From JAPXRI01 sp033813635 (GTDB taxonomy: Bacteria; Bacillota; Clostridia; Oscillospirales; QAMX01), in the NCBI GenBank assembly GCA_033813635.1, contig JAPXRI010000012.1, positions 3,292 to 67,291 on the forward strand: a stretch of 64,000 bases of DNA. Reading direction: 5' to 3'. Shown piece by piece: positions 1 to 7,874 of this stretch; positions within the stretch are counted from its first letter, which is position 1, and every line of letters starts with the position of its first letter. The notes below the pieces were generated by a model. That model worked only from the letters and a program-made list of their open reading frames with translations, was not told the DNA's origin and ran no database searches. Both the position numbers and the translations under genes were made by a program.

Positions 1-291
1 GGCAGCCGCGAGGGCGTCCAGTTCACCCGAATACTCGTTTCTGAGGATCTCAACGGCGTTTTCCGAGATAAACCGCCCCGTTCCGGGTACGCTTTTGCAG
101 ATTCCTCTCCGCTCAAGCTCGGAATAGGCCTTCTGCAGCGTGTTCGGGTTGATCGAGAGTTCCTGCGAAAGGTTCCGGACCGACGGCAGCGCGCCTCCCT
201 GCTCCAAAAGTCCGAGCAAAATGAGCCGCTCAATCTCCGATATGATCTGTTCGTAAATCGGCGTCTGCGAAAATCTGTCGATCGTAAGCAC
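1..291 (-). CDS. GntR-family transcriptional regulator, YtrA type (partial, runs off the left edge)
   Basis: The visible 97 codons form an N-terminal winged helix-turn-helix. They contain the family phrase for effector-free or short GntR proteins (QTPIYEQIISEIERLI), then ALPSVRNLSQELSINPNTLQKAY and the wing segment CKSVPGTGRFI. This matches the YtrA subfamily, whose members are usually short and sit at the head of ABC transporter operons. The GTG start at 291 is chosen because AAGGGAGA lies about 8 bases upstream and no ATG is nearby. The C-terminus and the rest of the operon lie outside the window, so the target is unknown. A perfect palindrome lies just upstream, as expected for autoregulation (inference). 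Confidence 0.9.
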   Translation of the reverse strand, partial: MLTIDRFSQTPIYEQIISEIERLILLGLLEQGGALPSVRNLSQELSINPNTLQKAYSELERRGICKSVPGTGRFISENAVEILRNEYSGELDALAAA

Positions 292-318
292 GGCGTCAGT
301 CTCCCTTCCGGATATAAG

Positions 319-339
319 TGTACTAATATTATTAGTACA
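319..339. promoter_or_regulatory. Palindromic operator upstream of the GntR gene
   Basis: A perfect 21-base inverted repeat: arm TGTACTAATA, one central base, and the complementary arm TATTAGTACA. It lies 28 bases upstream of the GntR start codon. YtrA-type regulators commonly bind such long palindromes in their own promoter, so this is the likely autoregulatory site. One arm recurs exactly at 4301-4310 in front of purL. Confidence 0.65.
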
Positions 340-442
340 GATATATCATATCATCCATTAGATGAATTGTCAATATGCGGAAAAAACGATGGCAAAATTT
401 TTTTAAACCCGGCGTATCCCGTGAAACTCGGACGGTGAGTAA

Positions 443-479
443 AAAATCCCCGGAACCTCAAACGGGTTCCGGGGATTTT
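443..479 (-). terminator. Rho-independent terminator of purL
   Basis: A 15-bp perfect stem (443-457 with 465-479) around a 7-base loop. On the minus strand it is followed by a T run. It starts 11 bases beyond the purL stop codon. Confidence 0.9.
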
Positions 480-489
480 GATTTGATTG

Positions 490-3400
490 TTATTTGAAAT
501 ACTCGATCCCGCCTTCGAACAGCGGCTGATACTTGACCCCGGGTATGTTTTTCGCGATGTTTTCGCCTCTGCGCTCCGTGTGGCCCATCTTGCCGAGAAC
601 GCGGCCGTCCGGGCTCGTAATGCCCTCTATCGCGCAGAGCGAACCTGCCGGGTTGAAGCGGGTCTCCATCGAGGGGTTGCCGTCAAAATCCGTGTACTGG
701 AACGCGATCTGACCGTTTTTGATCAGTGCGTCCAGCACCTCGTCCGACGCCGCGAAGCGTCCCTCGCCGTGGGAGACCGGGATCGTGTAGAGCTCGTCCA
801 GCTCGCATTTTGAGAGCCAGGGCGATTTGACCGATGCCACGCGCGTGGTAACGTATCGGGCGCGGTGGGCGCCGATCGCGTTGTATGTCAGAGTCGGGCA
901 TGAGGCGTCGATGTCCCTTATCTCGCCGAACGGGAGAAGGCCGAGCTTGATAAGCGCCTGGAAACCGTTGCAGATTCCCAGCGCGAGGCCGCCTCGGACC
1001 GTGACCAGTTCGTTTACCGCGTCTTTCAGCGCGGGGTTTTTGAAAAACGAGACTATGAACTTGCCGGAGCCCTCGGGCTCGTCCCCGCCGGAGAACCCCC
1101 CCGGAATTATCAGCATCTGCGCGTTTCTGATCGCCTGCTCAAGGGCTCTCGCGGACTCCCGCAGCATGTCCGGCGTAAGGTTGCGGACAAGCCTGACATC
1201 CGCTCTCCCGCCGGCGGCCTCGATGGCGCGGGCGGTATCGTATTCGCAGTTTGTTCCCGGAAACACCGGGATTACCGCGGTGGGGCGGTTTATTCTGAGC
1301 GGACGCGCCGTGTTTCTGTAGGGGTAGGACGGTTTTTCGAGCCTGGATTCGGCCTTGGCGGAGAACGGGAACACGTTCGAAAGGGGAAGCTCCCACATTT
1401 TTTCAAGGGTATCGAGCCTGACGTCCGGGCAGCGGGGCATTTTGATAACTCTCTCCTCGGTCGTAACGCCCACGGGCAAGCCGCCGGAGAGCGGCTCCGC
1501 GGCCTCGGCGACGATCGCACCGTAATTCTGGCGGCAGATCTCGAAAACGTCGATCATCGGGTCAAGGGTAAAGCCGATGCCGTTTCCGAGGGCCATCTTT
1601 GTCACGGCCTCGCCGAGCCCGCCGAAGGTCAGCGCGAACGCCGATATGATTTTACCCTGCCGGATATAGTCGCGAACCCTTGCCCACATGGCCTTTACCG
1701 CGTCGAATATCGGGAGCCCGTCGTCGCCGTAGGGCGCGGCGAACAGATAGACAGTGCTGCCGGCCTTTTTGAATTCCGGGGAGATCACGTTGCCGCAGTT
1801 CTCGGGCGCGATCGCGAAAGAGACCAGCGTCGGAGGCACGTCGAGGTTTTCAAACGAGCCGGACATCGAGTCCTTGCCGCCGACGGCGGCGACGCCGTAG
1901 CCGACCTGCGCGGTAAACGCTCCGAGCAGCGCGGCCAGCGGCTTTCCCCAGCGGAGGGGCTCGTCCCTCAAGCGCTCGAAATACTCCTGCAGCGTCAGGT
2001 AGGCGTTATTTATGTTGCAGCCCGCCGCGGTCAGTTTGGCAAGCGACTCGGTGACTGCCAAAACAGCTCCGATAAACGGGTTGATTTCCGAGATATACGG
2101 ATTGAAGCCGTAGCTCATCACGGAGCAGGTCGAGGTCTCTCCCTGCAGCACGGGTAGCTTAGCCGCCATGCACTGCGCCGGAGTGAGCTGGTATTTACCT
2201 CCGAAAGGCGCGAGCACGGAGCCCGCGCCGATGCTCGAGTCGAACATCTCGGTCAGCCCGCGCTTTGAGCAGATATTAAGGTCGGCGGCCATCGCCACCA
2301 GGCGCGCGGCGGGTCCGCCGCAGACCTGGGGGAATTCGATCTCAGGCACGTCCGCCTCGGGTATTTTAAATTTCGCTCTTTTCGGCGCGCCGTTGGAGTT
2401 GAGAAACGCGCGCGACAGGTCGACGATTTTTTCGCCGTGAAATTTCATCACCAGCCGGCCGCTGTCCGTCACTTTGGCGGAGAGCGCCGTCTCGATATTT
2501 TCCTCAGCCGCGGCCTTTATGATGAAGTCCACGTCCTCGGGAGCTACGACTATCGCCATCCTCTCCTGCGACTCGGATATCGCCAGCTCAGTGCCGGATA
2601 AGCCCTCGTATTTTTTCGGCATTGCGCCGAGATCGATTTCAAGCCCGTCCGCCAGCTCGCCGATGGCGACGGAGACGCCGCCTGCACCGAAGTCGTTGCA
2701 GCGCTTGATGCGCCTGGCGACCTCGGGATTGCGGAACAGCCTTTGAAGCTTTCTCTCCTCGGGCGCGTTGCCCTTTTGGACCTCCGCGCCGCAGACGGAG
2801 AGCGATTCCGCGCTGTGGCTTTTTGAGGAGCCGGTCGCGCCGCCGCAGCCGTCCCTCCCAGTCCTGCCCCCCAGTACGACAACGATGTCGCCGGGCCGGG
2901 GGTCTTTGCGCACTACGTTTTCCGCCGGCACCGCGCCGACGACCGCGCCGATCTCAAGGCGCTTGGCGACATAGCCCGGGTGGTAGATCTCGTCAACAAG
3001 CCCTGTGGCGAGGCCGATCTGGTTGCCGTAGGACGAGTAACCGGCCGCGGCCGTCCTTGTCAGCCTGCGCTGGGGCAGCTTTCCGGGCAGCGTCTCGGAG
3101 ACCGGTACGGTCGGGTCGCCGCTTCCGGTGACCCGCATCGCCTGGTAGACATAGGCCCTGCCGGCGAGCGGGTCTCTGATCGCGCCGCCGAGACAGGTCG
3201 CCGCGCCGCCGAACGGCTCAATCTCCGTGGGGTGGTTATGGGTCTCGTTTTTAAACAGCAACAGCCAGTCCCTGTCGCTGCCGTCGATTTTAGCCTTTAT
3301 TTTTACCGTGCAGGCGTTGATCTCCTCGGATTCGTCGAGGTTTTTAAGGACGCCGCGCTTTTTCAGGAGCTTTGCACCGAGAGTCGCCATGTCCATCAGC

Positions 3401-4218
3401 GTAACCGGGCGGGTATCGGCTTTGTCGCCGTAAACCTCTTTTCTCGCCGCGAGATAGCTCTCGTACGCGGCCTTTACGGTCTCATCCTCGATTTCGCCGT
3501 TTTCAAGCCGCGTCAGGAAGGTGGTGTGCCGGCAGTGGTCCGACCAGTAGGTGTCCAGCACGCGGAGCTCGGTGACCGTCGGGTCCCGTTTTTCCTCGTT
3601 TTTAAAGTAGCGCTGCATAAACGCCAGATCGTCCGTGTCCATCGCAAGGCCGTAGGACGACGAGAGCTCCGAAAGCCCGTCCCTGTCGAGCCCGGTAAAA
3701 CCGTCCAGCGTATGAACGGGTTCGGGCTCGCCGTATTTTTCGGAGAGCGTTTCGGGCTTTTCGAGGGACGCCTCACGGCACTCGACAGGGTTTATCAGCC
3801 AGCAGCGGCAGGCGTCGAAATCCGCGTCCGTCAGGTTCCCGATCAGGATATAGATTTTGGCGCAGCGCACGGCGGGCCTTTCGCCGCCGGAGGAGAGCTG
3901 AATACAGGCCGCGCAGGAGTCCGCCCTCTGATCGTACTGCCCGGGGAGGGATTCGACCGCCAGCACCCGGCAAGGCTTTGAAAGCGCTTCCCGCGGCAGA
4001 ACCTCGTCGAAAACGTCGTCGCAGGGCGGCTCGGCAAACACGCTTTTTTTCGCCGCCTGATAGACGTCTTCGGATATGCCCTCCACGTCGTAACGGTTGA
4101 AAATCTCAACGCCTTCCAGGGAGGAGATCGACAAAAGCTCCTTAAGATCACGCGCAAGCGAAGCGTGTTCCGAATCGAAGCCGCGCTTTTTTGCTGAGTA
4201 ACACCTGTAGACAGCCAT
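490..4218 (-). CDS. purL: Phosphoribosylformylglycinamidine synthase, single-chain clostridial type
   Basis: Catalyses FGAR + glutamine + ATP to FGAM, step four of de novo purine synthesis, in the cytosol. The 1242-residue length is that of the fused PurL form found in Clostridia, with synthetase and glutaminase halves in one chain, rather than separate PurS/PurL/PurQ. The synthetase part shows GGRTGRDGCGGATG and the PurL-typical FKNETHNHPTEIEPFGGAATC region. The C-terminal class I glutaminase domain starts near residue 980 (VFPGTNCEYDTARA). Its nucleophile is Cys1083 in GICNGFQ and its likely triad partners are His1150 and Glu1152 in SHGEGRF. It is transcribed alone, away from the purE-purD operon at 54-61 kb, with its own promoter and terminator. 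No defect is seen. Confidence 0.97.
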   Translation of the reverse strand: MAVYRCYSAKKRGFDSEHASLARDLKELLSISSLEGVEIFNRYDVEGISEDVYQAAKKSVFAEPPCDDVFDEVLPREALSKPCRVLAVESLPGQYDQRADSCAACIQLSSGGERPAVRCAKIYILIGNLTDADFDACRCWLINPVECREASLEKPETLSEKYGEPEPVHTLDGFTGLDRDGLSELSSSYGLAMDTDDLAFMQRYFKNEEKRDPTVTELRVLDTYWSDHCRHTTFLTRLENGEIEDETVKAAYESYLAARKEVYGDKADTRPVTLMDMATLGAKLLKKRGVLKNLDESEEINACTVKIKAKIDGSDRDWLLLFKNETHNHPTEIEPFGGAATCLGGAIRDPLAGRAYVYQAMRVTGSGDPTVPVSETLPGKLPQRRLTRTAAAGYSSYGNQIGLATGLVDEIYHPGYVAKRLEIGAVVGAVPAENVVRKDPRPGDIVVVLGGRTGRDGCGGATGSSKSHSAESLSVCGAEVQKGNAPEERKLQRLFRNPEVARRIKRCNDFGAGGVSVAIGELADGLEIDLGAMPKKYEGLSGTELAISESQERMAIVVAPEDVDFIIKAAAEENIETALSAKVTDSGRLVMKFHGEKIVDLSRAFLNSNGAPKRAKFKIPEADVPEIEFPQVCGGPAARLVAMAADLNICSKRGLTEMFDSSIGAGSVLAPFGGKYQLTPAQCMAAKLPVLQGETSTCSVMSYGFNPYISEINPFIGAVLAVTESLAKLTAAGCNINNAYLTLQEYFERLRDEPLRWGKPLAALLGAFTAQVGYGVAAVGGKDSMSGSFENLDVPPTLVSFAIAPENCGNVISPEFKKAGSTVYLFAAPYGDDGLPIFDAVKAMWARVRDYIRQGKIISAFALTFGGLGEAVTKMALGNGIGFTLDPMIDVFEICRQNYGAIVAEAAEPLSGGLPVGVTTEERVIKMPRCPDVRLDTLEKMWELPLSNVFPFSAKAESRLEKPSYPYRNTARPLRINRPTAVIPVFPGTNCEYDTARAIEAAGGRADVRLVRNLTPDMLRESARALEQAIRNAQMLIIPGGFSGGDEPEGSGKFIVSFFKNPALKDAVNELVTVRGGLALGICNGFQALIKLGLLPFGEIRDIDASCPTLTYNAIGAHRARYVTTRVASVKSPWLSKCELDELYTIPVSHGEGRFAASDEVLDALIKNGQIAFQYTDFDGNPSMETRFNPAGSLCAIEGITSPDGRVLGKMGHTERRGENIAKNIPGVKYQPLFEGGIEYFK

Positions 4219-4300
4219 AAATCAACGCCAGATCCTTTACAGTGTATTTTTAGATATTATTATCGAAAACAGGGATGACAAATATCGTTCCGGCATGCTT

Positions 4301-4339
4301 TGTACTAATATTTTATCCCGACGCGGCCGTTTATGTCAA
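4301..4339 (-). promoter_or_regulatory. purL promoter with a GntR operator half-site
   Basis: On the minus strand TTGACA (4339-4334) is followed after 18 bases by TAAAAT (4315-4310). The bases at 4301-4310 read TGTACTAATA on the plus strand. They are identical to one arm of the palindrome at 319-339 and touch the -10 box. The second arm is not conserved. No purine riboswitch-like fold or PurR-type repeat is apparent in the 100-base leader. Confidence 0.5.
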
Positions 4340-4367
4340 TTTGAATAAAGTATAAGATATCGCGCCA

Positions 4368-4760
4368 ATGCCCAAAATAGCTTGTATGAAATGTTGTTTT
4401 ATAAATAAGAAGGACGTGTTCTGCACCGCCGCCGGCGCGTCGGCCGGGCTCGTCAACGGCCTCCTCGGCGCCGGCGGCGGGATGCTGCTGGTACCGATGT
4501 TCATCGGCCTGTGCAAAATCGAAAAAAAGAAAGCGCTCGCCACGTCCGTGGCGGTGATTATGCCGCTCTGCGCGGTGTCGGCCGCGGTCTACTTCATATC
4601 CGGCAGCCCGTTCCCGAAGATGCTACCCTACTACGCCCTCGGCGGGCTCGCCGGCGGATTTGCGGGGGGAATCCTCCTGAAAAAACTGCCGCCGCTCTTT
4701 CTTATACGCGCCTTCGGCGCGCTGATGGTGTTTGCCGGCTTTAGGATGCTGTTCTGGTAG
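4368..4760 (+). CDS. TauE/SafE-family membrane protein, N-terminal half-type
   Basis: A 130-residue protein with about four hydrophobic segments. It carries the TauE/SafE (TSUP) repeat signature GLVNGLLGAGGGMLLVPMF. Full-length TSUP proteins are about 250 residues and contain two such repeats. This gene and the next each carry one, so together they equal one transporter split in two. The family exports sulfite, sulfonates or other organic anions; the substrate here is unknown. The start at 4368 has only a weak ribosome binding site, and an in-frame ATG at 4386 is possible. The next gene starts 10 bases after the stop codon, consistent with coupled translation. Confidence 0.8.
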   Translation: MPKIACMKCCFINKKDVFCTAAGASAGLVNGLLGAGGGMLLVPMFIGLCKIEKKKALATSVAVIMPLCAVSAAVYFISGSPFPKMLPYYALGGLAGGFAGGILLKKLPPLFLIRAFGALMVFAGFRMLFW

Positions 4761-4770
4761 GGGGGATCGG

Positions 4771-5136
4771 ATGATCGGCGCGGTGCTGGCCGGAGCGATA
4801 ACCGGCGTTTTGAGCGGGATGGGCATCGGGGGCGGGACGCTGCTTGTGATCTATATGGTGAATATTGCCGCTGTCCCCCAGCTTGAGGCGCAGGGGATAA
4901 ACCTTGTGTATTTTCTGCCGGTCGCCGCGCTCAGTCTCATCTCGCATATAAAGAATAAGCTTGTGGAGCGGCGGGCGTTTTTTATCGCGTGTGCGGCCGG
5001 TCTGATTTTCACAGTGGGCGGGAGCCTGCTCGCGTCGGCTATAGATACCGGTATTTTGCGCAAGCTGTTCGGCGCGCTGCTGATTATTGCGGGCGGGGTT
5101 CAGCTTTTCAAAAAAAAGAGTGAAAAAGACAAATAA
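4771..5136 (+). CDS. TauE/SafE-family membrane protein, C-terminal half-type
   Basis: A 121-residue protein with three to four membrane segments. It carries a second copy of the TSUP signature near its N-terminus (GVLSGMGIGGGTLLVIY) and a Lys-rich tail. ATG at 4771 follows GGGGGATCGG. It is in a different reading frame from the upstream half and 10 bases from it, so the pair is not a simple nonsense split of one gene. The two halves most likely assemble as a heterodimer (inference from internal duplication in the family). Confidence 0.8.
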   Translation: MIGAVLAGAITGVLSGMGIGGGTLLVIYMVNIAAVPQLEAQGINLVYFLPVAALSLISHIKNKLVERRAFFIACAAGLIFTVGGSLLASAIDTGILRKLFGALLIIAGGVQLFKKKSEKDK

Positions 5137-5139
5137 AGG

Positions 5140-5167
5140 TTGCATTTCGCCGCCGTGTTGGTATAAT
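5140..5167 (+). promoter_or_regulatory. Promoter of the corrinoid-activator gene
   Basis: TTGCAT, 16 bases, then a perfect TATAAT. The -10 box overlaps an in-frame ATG at 5166, which supports the downstream start at 5199 as the true one. Confidence 0.6.
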
Positions 5168-5198
5168 GAATGCACAGCACAAATTGGAGGAGAAAGGC

Positions 5199-6779
5199 AT
5201 GTCCTGTAAAGTAAGGGTAATCACCGCCGCCGGCGAAATGGTATTGAGCGGCACGGCCGGAGAGACGGTGCATGAGCTTCTGACCGAATCGGGCGTTTTT
5301 ATAGACGCGCCCTGCGGCGGCCACGGAAAATGCGGAAAATGCCTTGTATTCGCCGCGGGCGAGCTCTCCCCGGAAAGCGACGCCGAGATGAGACTGCTCG
5401 CCGGCAGACGCGGCAGGCTTGCCTGCATGACGAAAATTCTAGGCGATTGCGAAATCACCGTCCCCGGCAGAGATGAGACGATGGCTGTCAGCGTTGACGG
5501 CGCGTCCATCGACTTCCCGTTCATGCCGTGGGGCAGAGTCCCGGGCTTCGGCGCGGCCATCGACATCGGCACCACGACGGTCGTCTGCTATCTCTACGAT
5601 TTAATGACCGGGGCAAGACTCGGCACGGCCGGCGGTCTCAATCTGCAGAGAAGCTTCGGTGCGGACGTGATCTCCCGCATCAGCCACTGCATCAAAGAGC
5701 CCAACGGCAGGGAAGAGCTGACCGGACTGATATTGGACCAGCTGAAAAGCATGCTTAAAGCCCTCGCCGAGAAAGCGGGCGGAAAAAGCACGGATATCAC
5801 GGCGCTGGCCGTCGCCGGAAATACCACGATGTGCCATCTGTTCGCCGCCCTCAGCCCTAAAAAACTCGCGGCGATACCGTTTACGCCCGAGAGCCTTTTC
5901 GGTGAAAGCTTTATTCCCGATCTATCCTCCGAGCTCTCCATATCGCCGGATTCCGAGGTGTTCATCCTGCCGGCGGTGTCCGGCTTCGTCGGTGGAGACA
6001 TCACCGGCGCGGCGCTTGCTGCCGGGCTTGACAGAGGGCAGGAGACAGCGCTTTTAATCGATATCGGCACCAACGGCGAGATGGTGCTGGCGAGCGAAAA
6101 CAGGCTCCTCTGCTGCGCCACCGCGGCTGGCCCGGCCTTTGAGGGCGCGGATATCTGCTGCGGCATGGGCGGAGCGAACGGGGCGATCGGAAAGGTCTGG
6201 CTCTCGGACGGCGGAATTTCGTTCGACGTGATCGGCAATACGGCGCCGAAGGGAATCTGCGGCTCGGGACTGGTCGACGCGCTCGCGCTTATGCTTGACA
6301 TCGGCGCCGTCGACGAGACCGGCAGGCTTTTGCCGCAGGACGAGGCGTGCGAGGCCGCAATACCGTATTTGTTTGAGACGAGCGGCGGCGAAACCGCATT
6401 CCGGATAACCGATAACGTGCACATAACAGGCAAGGACATACGAAAGCTCCAGCTCGCGAAAGCGGCGGTGGCCGCCGGAGTGAGGACGCTTCTGGACGAG
6501 GCCGGCCTCTCGTTTGAACAGGTGGAGAGAATGTACATAGCGGGGGGCTTCGGAAACCATATAGACGCCGTCGCCGCGGGTAAGATAGGGCTTTACCCGA
6601 AGGAACTGACGGACAAATGCGTATCGATCGGCAACGCCGCAGGCATGGGTGCCGCCGCGGTGCTCTGTTCCGCCACGGCGAGAAGAGCGATTACCGCGCT
6701 GCGCGACAGGATGAAATACGTCGAGCTCTCGACCGATCCGAGATTTATGAACCACTATGTCGAACAGATGATGTTTTAG
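5199..6779 (+). CDS. Ferredoxin-ASKHA corrinoid-protein reductive activator (RACo/RamA-like)
   Basis: A 526-residue protein. The N-terminal ferredoxin-like domain has Cys39, Cys45, Cys48 and Cys76 in the CGGHGKCGKC...RLAC arrangement, a plant-type [2Fe-2S] site. The C-terminal two thirds is an ASKHA fold with nucleotide-binding phosphate loops AAIDIGTTTVVCYLYD and LLIDIGTNGEMVLA, and GICGSGLVDALA. Proteins of this type use ATP and a low-potential electron to reduce inactive cob(II)amide methyltransferase corrinoid proteins to cob(I)amide. The start at 5199 is chosen because GGAGG lies 8 bases upstream. The 5166 ATG lies in the -10 box. Two UroD-family proteins follow, which fits a methyltransferase system, but the corrinoid protein itself is not in the window. 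Confidence 0.88.
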   Translation: MSCKVRVITAAGEMVLSGTAGETVHELLTESGVFIDAPCGGHGKCGKCLVFAAGELSPESDAEMRLLAGRRGRLACMTKILGDCEITVPGRDETMAVSVDGASIDFPFMPWGRVPGFGAAIDIGTTTVVCYLYDLMTGARLGTAGGLNLQRSFGADVISRISHCIKEPNGREELTGLILDQLKSMLKALAEKAGGKSTDITALAVAGNTTMCHLFAALSPKKLAAIPFTPESLFGESFIPDLSSELSISPDSEVFILPAVSGFVGGDITGAALAAGLDRGQETALLIDIGTNGEMVLASENRLLCCATAAGPAFEGADICCGMGGANGAIGKVWLSDGGISFDVIGNTAPKGICGSGLVDALALMLDIGAVDETGRLLPQDEACEAAIPYLFETSGGETAFRITDNVHITGKDIRKLQLAKAAVAAGVRTLLDEAGLSFEQVERMYIAGGFGNHIDAVAAGKIGLYPKELTDKCVSIGNAAGMGAAAVLCSATARRAITALRDRMKYVELSTDPRFMNHYVEQMMF

Positions 6780-6784
6780 CTTAA

Positions 6785-6821
6785 AAGAGCGGCGCTTTGC
6801 CGTTCTTCTTATTATATTTTT
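6785..6821 (+). terminator. Possible terminator after the activator gene
   Basis: A 9-bp stem with one G-T pair (6785-6793 with 6799-6807) and a 5-base loop, followed by a T-rich tract. It may be partial, because the next genes are functionally related and on the same strand. Confidence 0.5.
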
Positions 6822-6894
6822 AAGCCGCAACCGACACCGGGAGTGTGCGGCCGAAATCAGAGCGTAATATTTTAGAGTTTACGGAGGCAGAAGC

Positions 6895-7854
6895 ATGACC
6901 GAGCGGGAGAGATTTATCGCGGCGCTGGAGAGAAGGCCGATAACCGGCAGGGTTCCGCATTTTGAGCTTGTGTTTTTTCTGACAATGGAGGCGCTCGGCA
7001 AGGTGCACCCGGAGCACAGGCGCTATGGCCAGTGGAAACAGATGACGGAGACCGAGAAAGAACTTATCCGGCGCGACCAGGCCGACTGTTATATCGATAT
7101 CGCTGAGAAATACCACCACAGCGCGATGCTTGTCCACGCACCGGATGATAACACTTTCGAGGAGCGGATTAAGTTTTACAGCACAATCCGCGAGAAATCC
7201 GGAGACAAATACTTTGTGATGATATCAAAAGATCCGACCTATTCGATTCCGTCGGGAGACAGGATGGTCGATTTTTCGGCCGAGTGCGCTGAGGAGCCGG
7301 AAAAAGTCAAAAAGCGCGCCCAGGAATCGGTAGACAGGCATATCCGTGAAGCCGAAGCGCTCGCAAAATACCCCGGCCTTGTAGACGGCATCGCGATGTG
7401 CTCGGATTACTGCTTCAATACAAACCCGTTTTTCAGCCCGGCGATGTTTTCTGAGTTCGTAACGCCGTATCTCGCGCAGATTGTCAAGGCCTACCGCGGG
7501 CTCGGCTTTTACACGATAAAGCACACCGACGGCAACATAATGCCGATACTCGACCAGATGGTCCAGTGCGGTCCCCACGCGCTGCACTCGCTCGACCCCC
7601 AGGCGGGCGTCGACCTCGCCAATGTCAAGCGCCTGGTAGGCGATAGGGTCTGTCTGATCGGAAACGTAAACTGCGGGCTGCTTCAGACCGGCACGGACGA
7701 ACAGGTGGTTGCCGACGTGCGGCGCGCCCTGCGCCAGGGCATGCCGGGCTACAGCTATATCTTCTCAACCTCGAACTGCGTCTACACCGGCATGGAGCTC
7801 TCCCGCTACGAACTGATGAACAAAATCTGGTACGAGGAAGGCGTCTATCGCTAA
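6895..7854 (+). CDS. UroD-family (corrinoid/methyl-transfer type) protein
   Basis: A 319-residue protein of the uroporphyrinogen decarboxylase superfamily. The neighbourhood points to the MtaA/CmuA-like methyltransferase branch rather than haem synthesis, as no other haem genes are present. It opens with TERERFIAALERRP, a typical start for this branch. The metal-site region reads IKHTDGN where many relatives have FHxCGN, so one expected cysteine is Asp or Thr. A later Cys is kept in GNVNCGLL. Zinc binding may therefore be altered. GGAGG precedes ATG 6895. It lies 20 bases upstream of a second, longer homologue, probably in the same transcript. Substrate unknown. Confidence 0.8.
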   Translation: MTERERFIAALERRPITGRVPHFELVFFLTMEALGKVHPEHRRYGQWKQMTETEKELIRRDQADCYIDIAEKYHHSAMLVHAPDDNTFEERIKFYSTIREKSGDKYFVMISKDPTYSIPSGDRMVDFSAECAEEPEKVKKRAQESVDRHIREAEALAKYPGLVDGIAMCSDYCFNTNPFFSPAMFSEFVTPYLAQIVKAYRGLGFYTIKHTDGNIMPILDQMVQCGPHALHSLDPQAGVDLANVKRLVGDRVCLIGNVNCGLLQTGTDEQVVADVRRALRQGMPGYSYIFSTSNCVYTGMELSRYELMNKIWYEEGVYR

Positions 7855-7874
7855 AGCTTAAGGGGGGGGAGCCT

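Noticed and set aside
2980..3981. 333-codon plus-strand open frame inside the purL region
   Set aside because: It is antisense to well-conserved purL sequence, has no family resemblance, and arises from GC-rich codon bias.
5166..5198. Upstream ATG of the corrinoid-activator gene
   Set aside because: It overlaps a perfect TATAAT, while GGAGG stands before ATG 5199.
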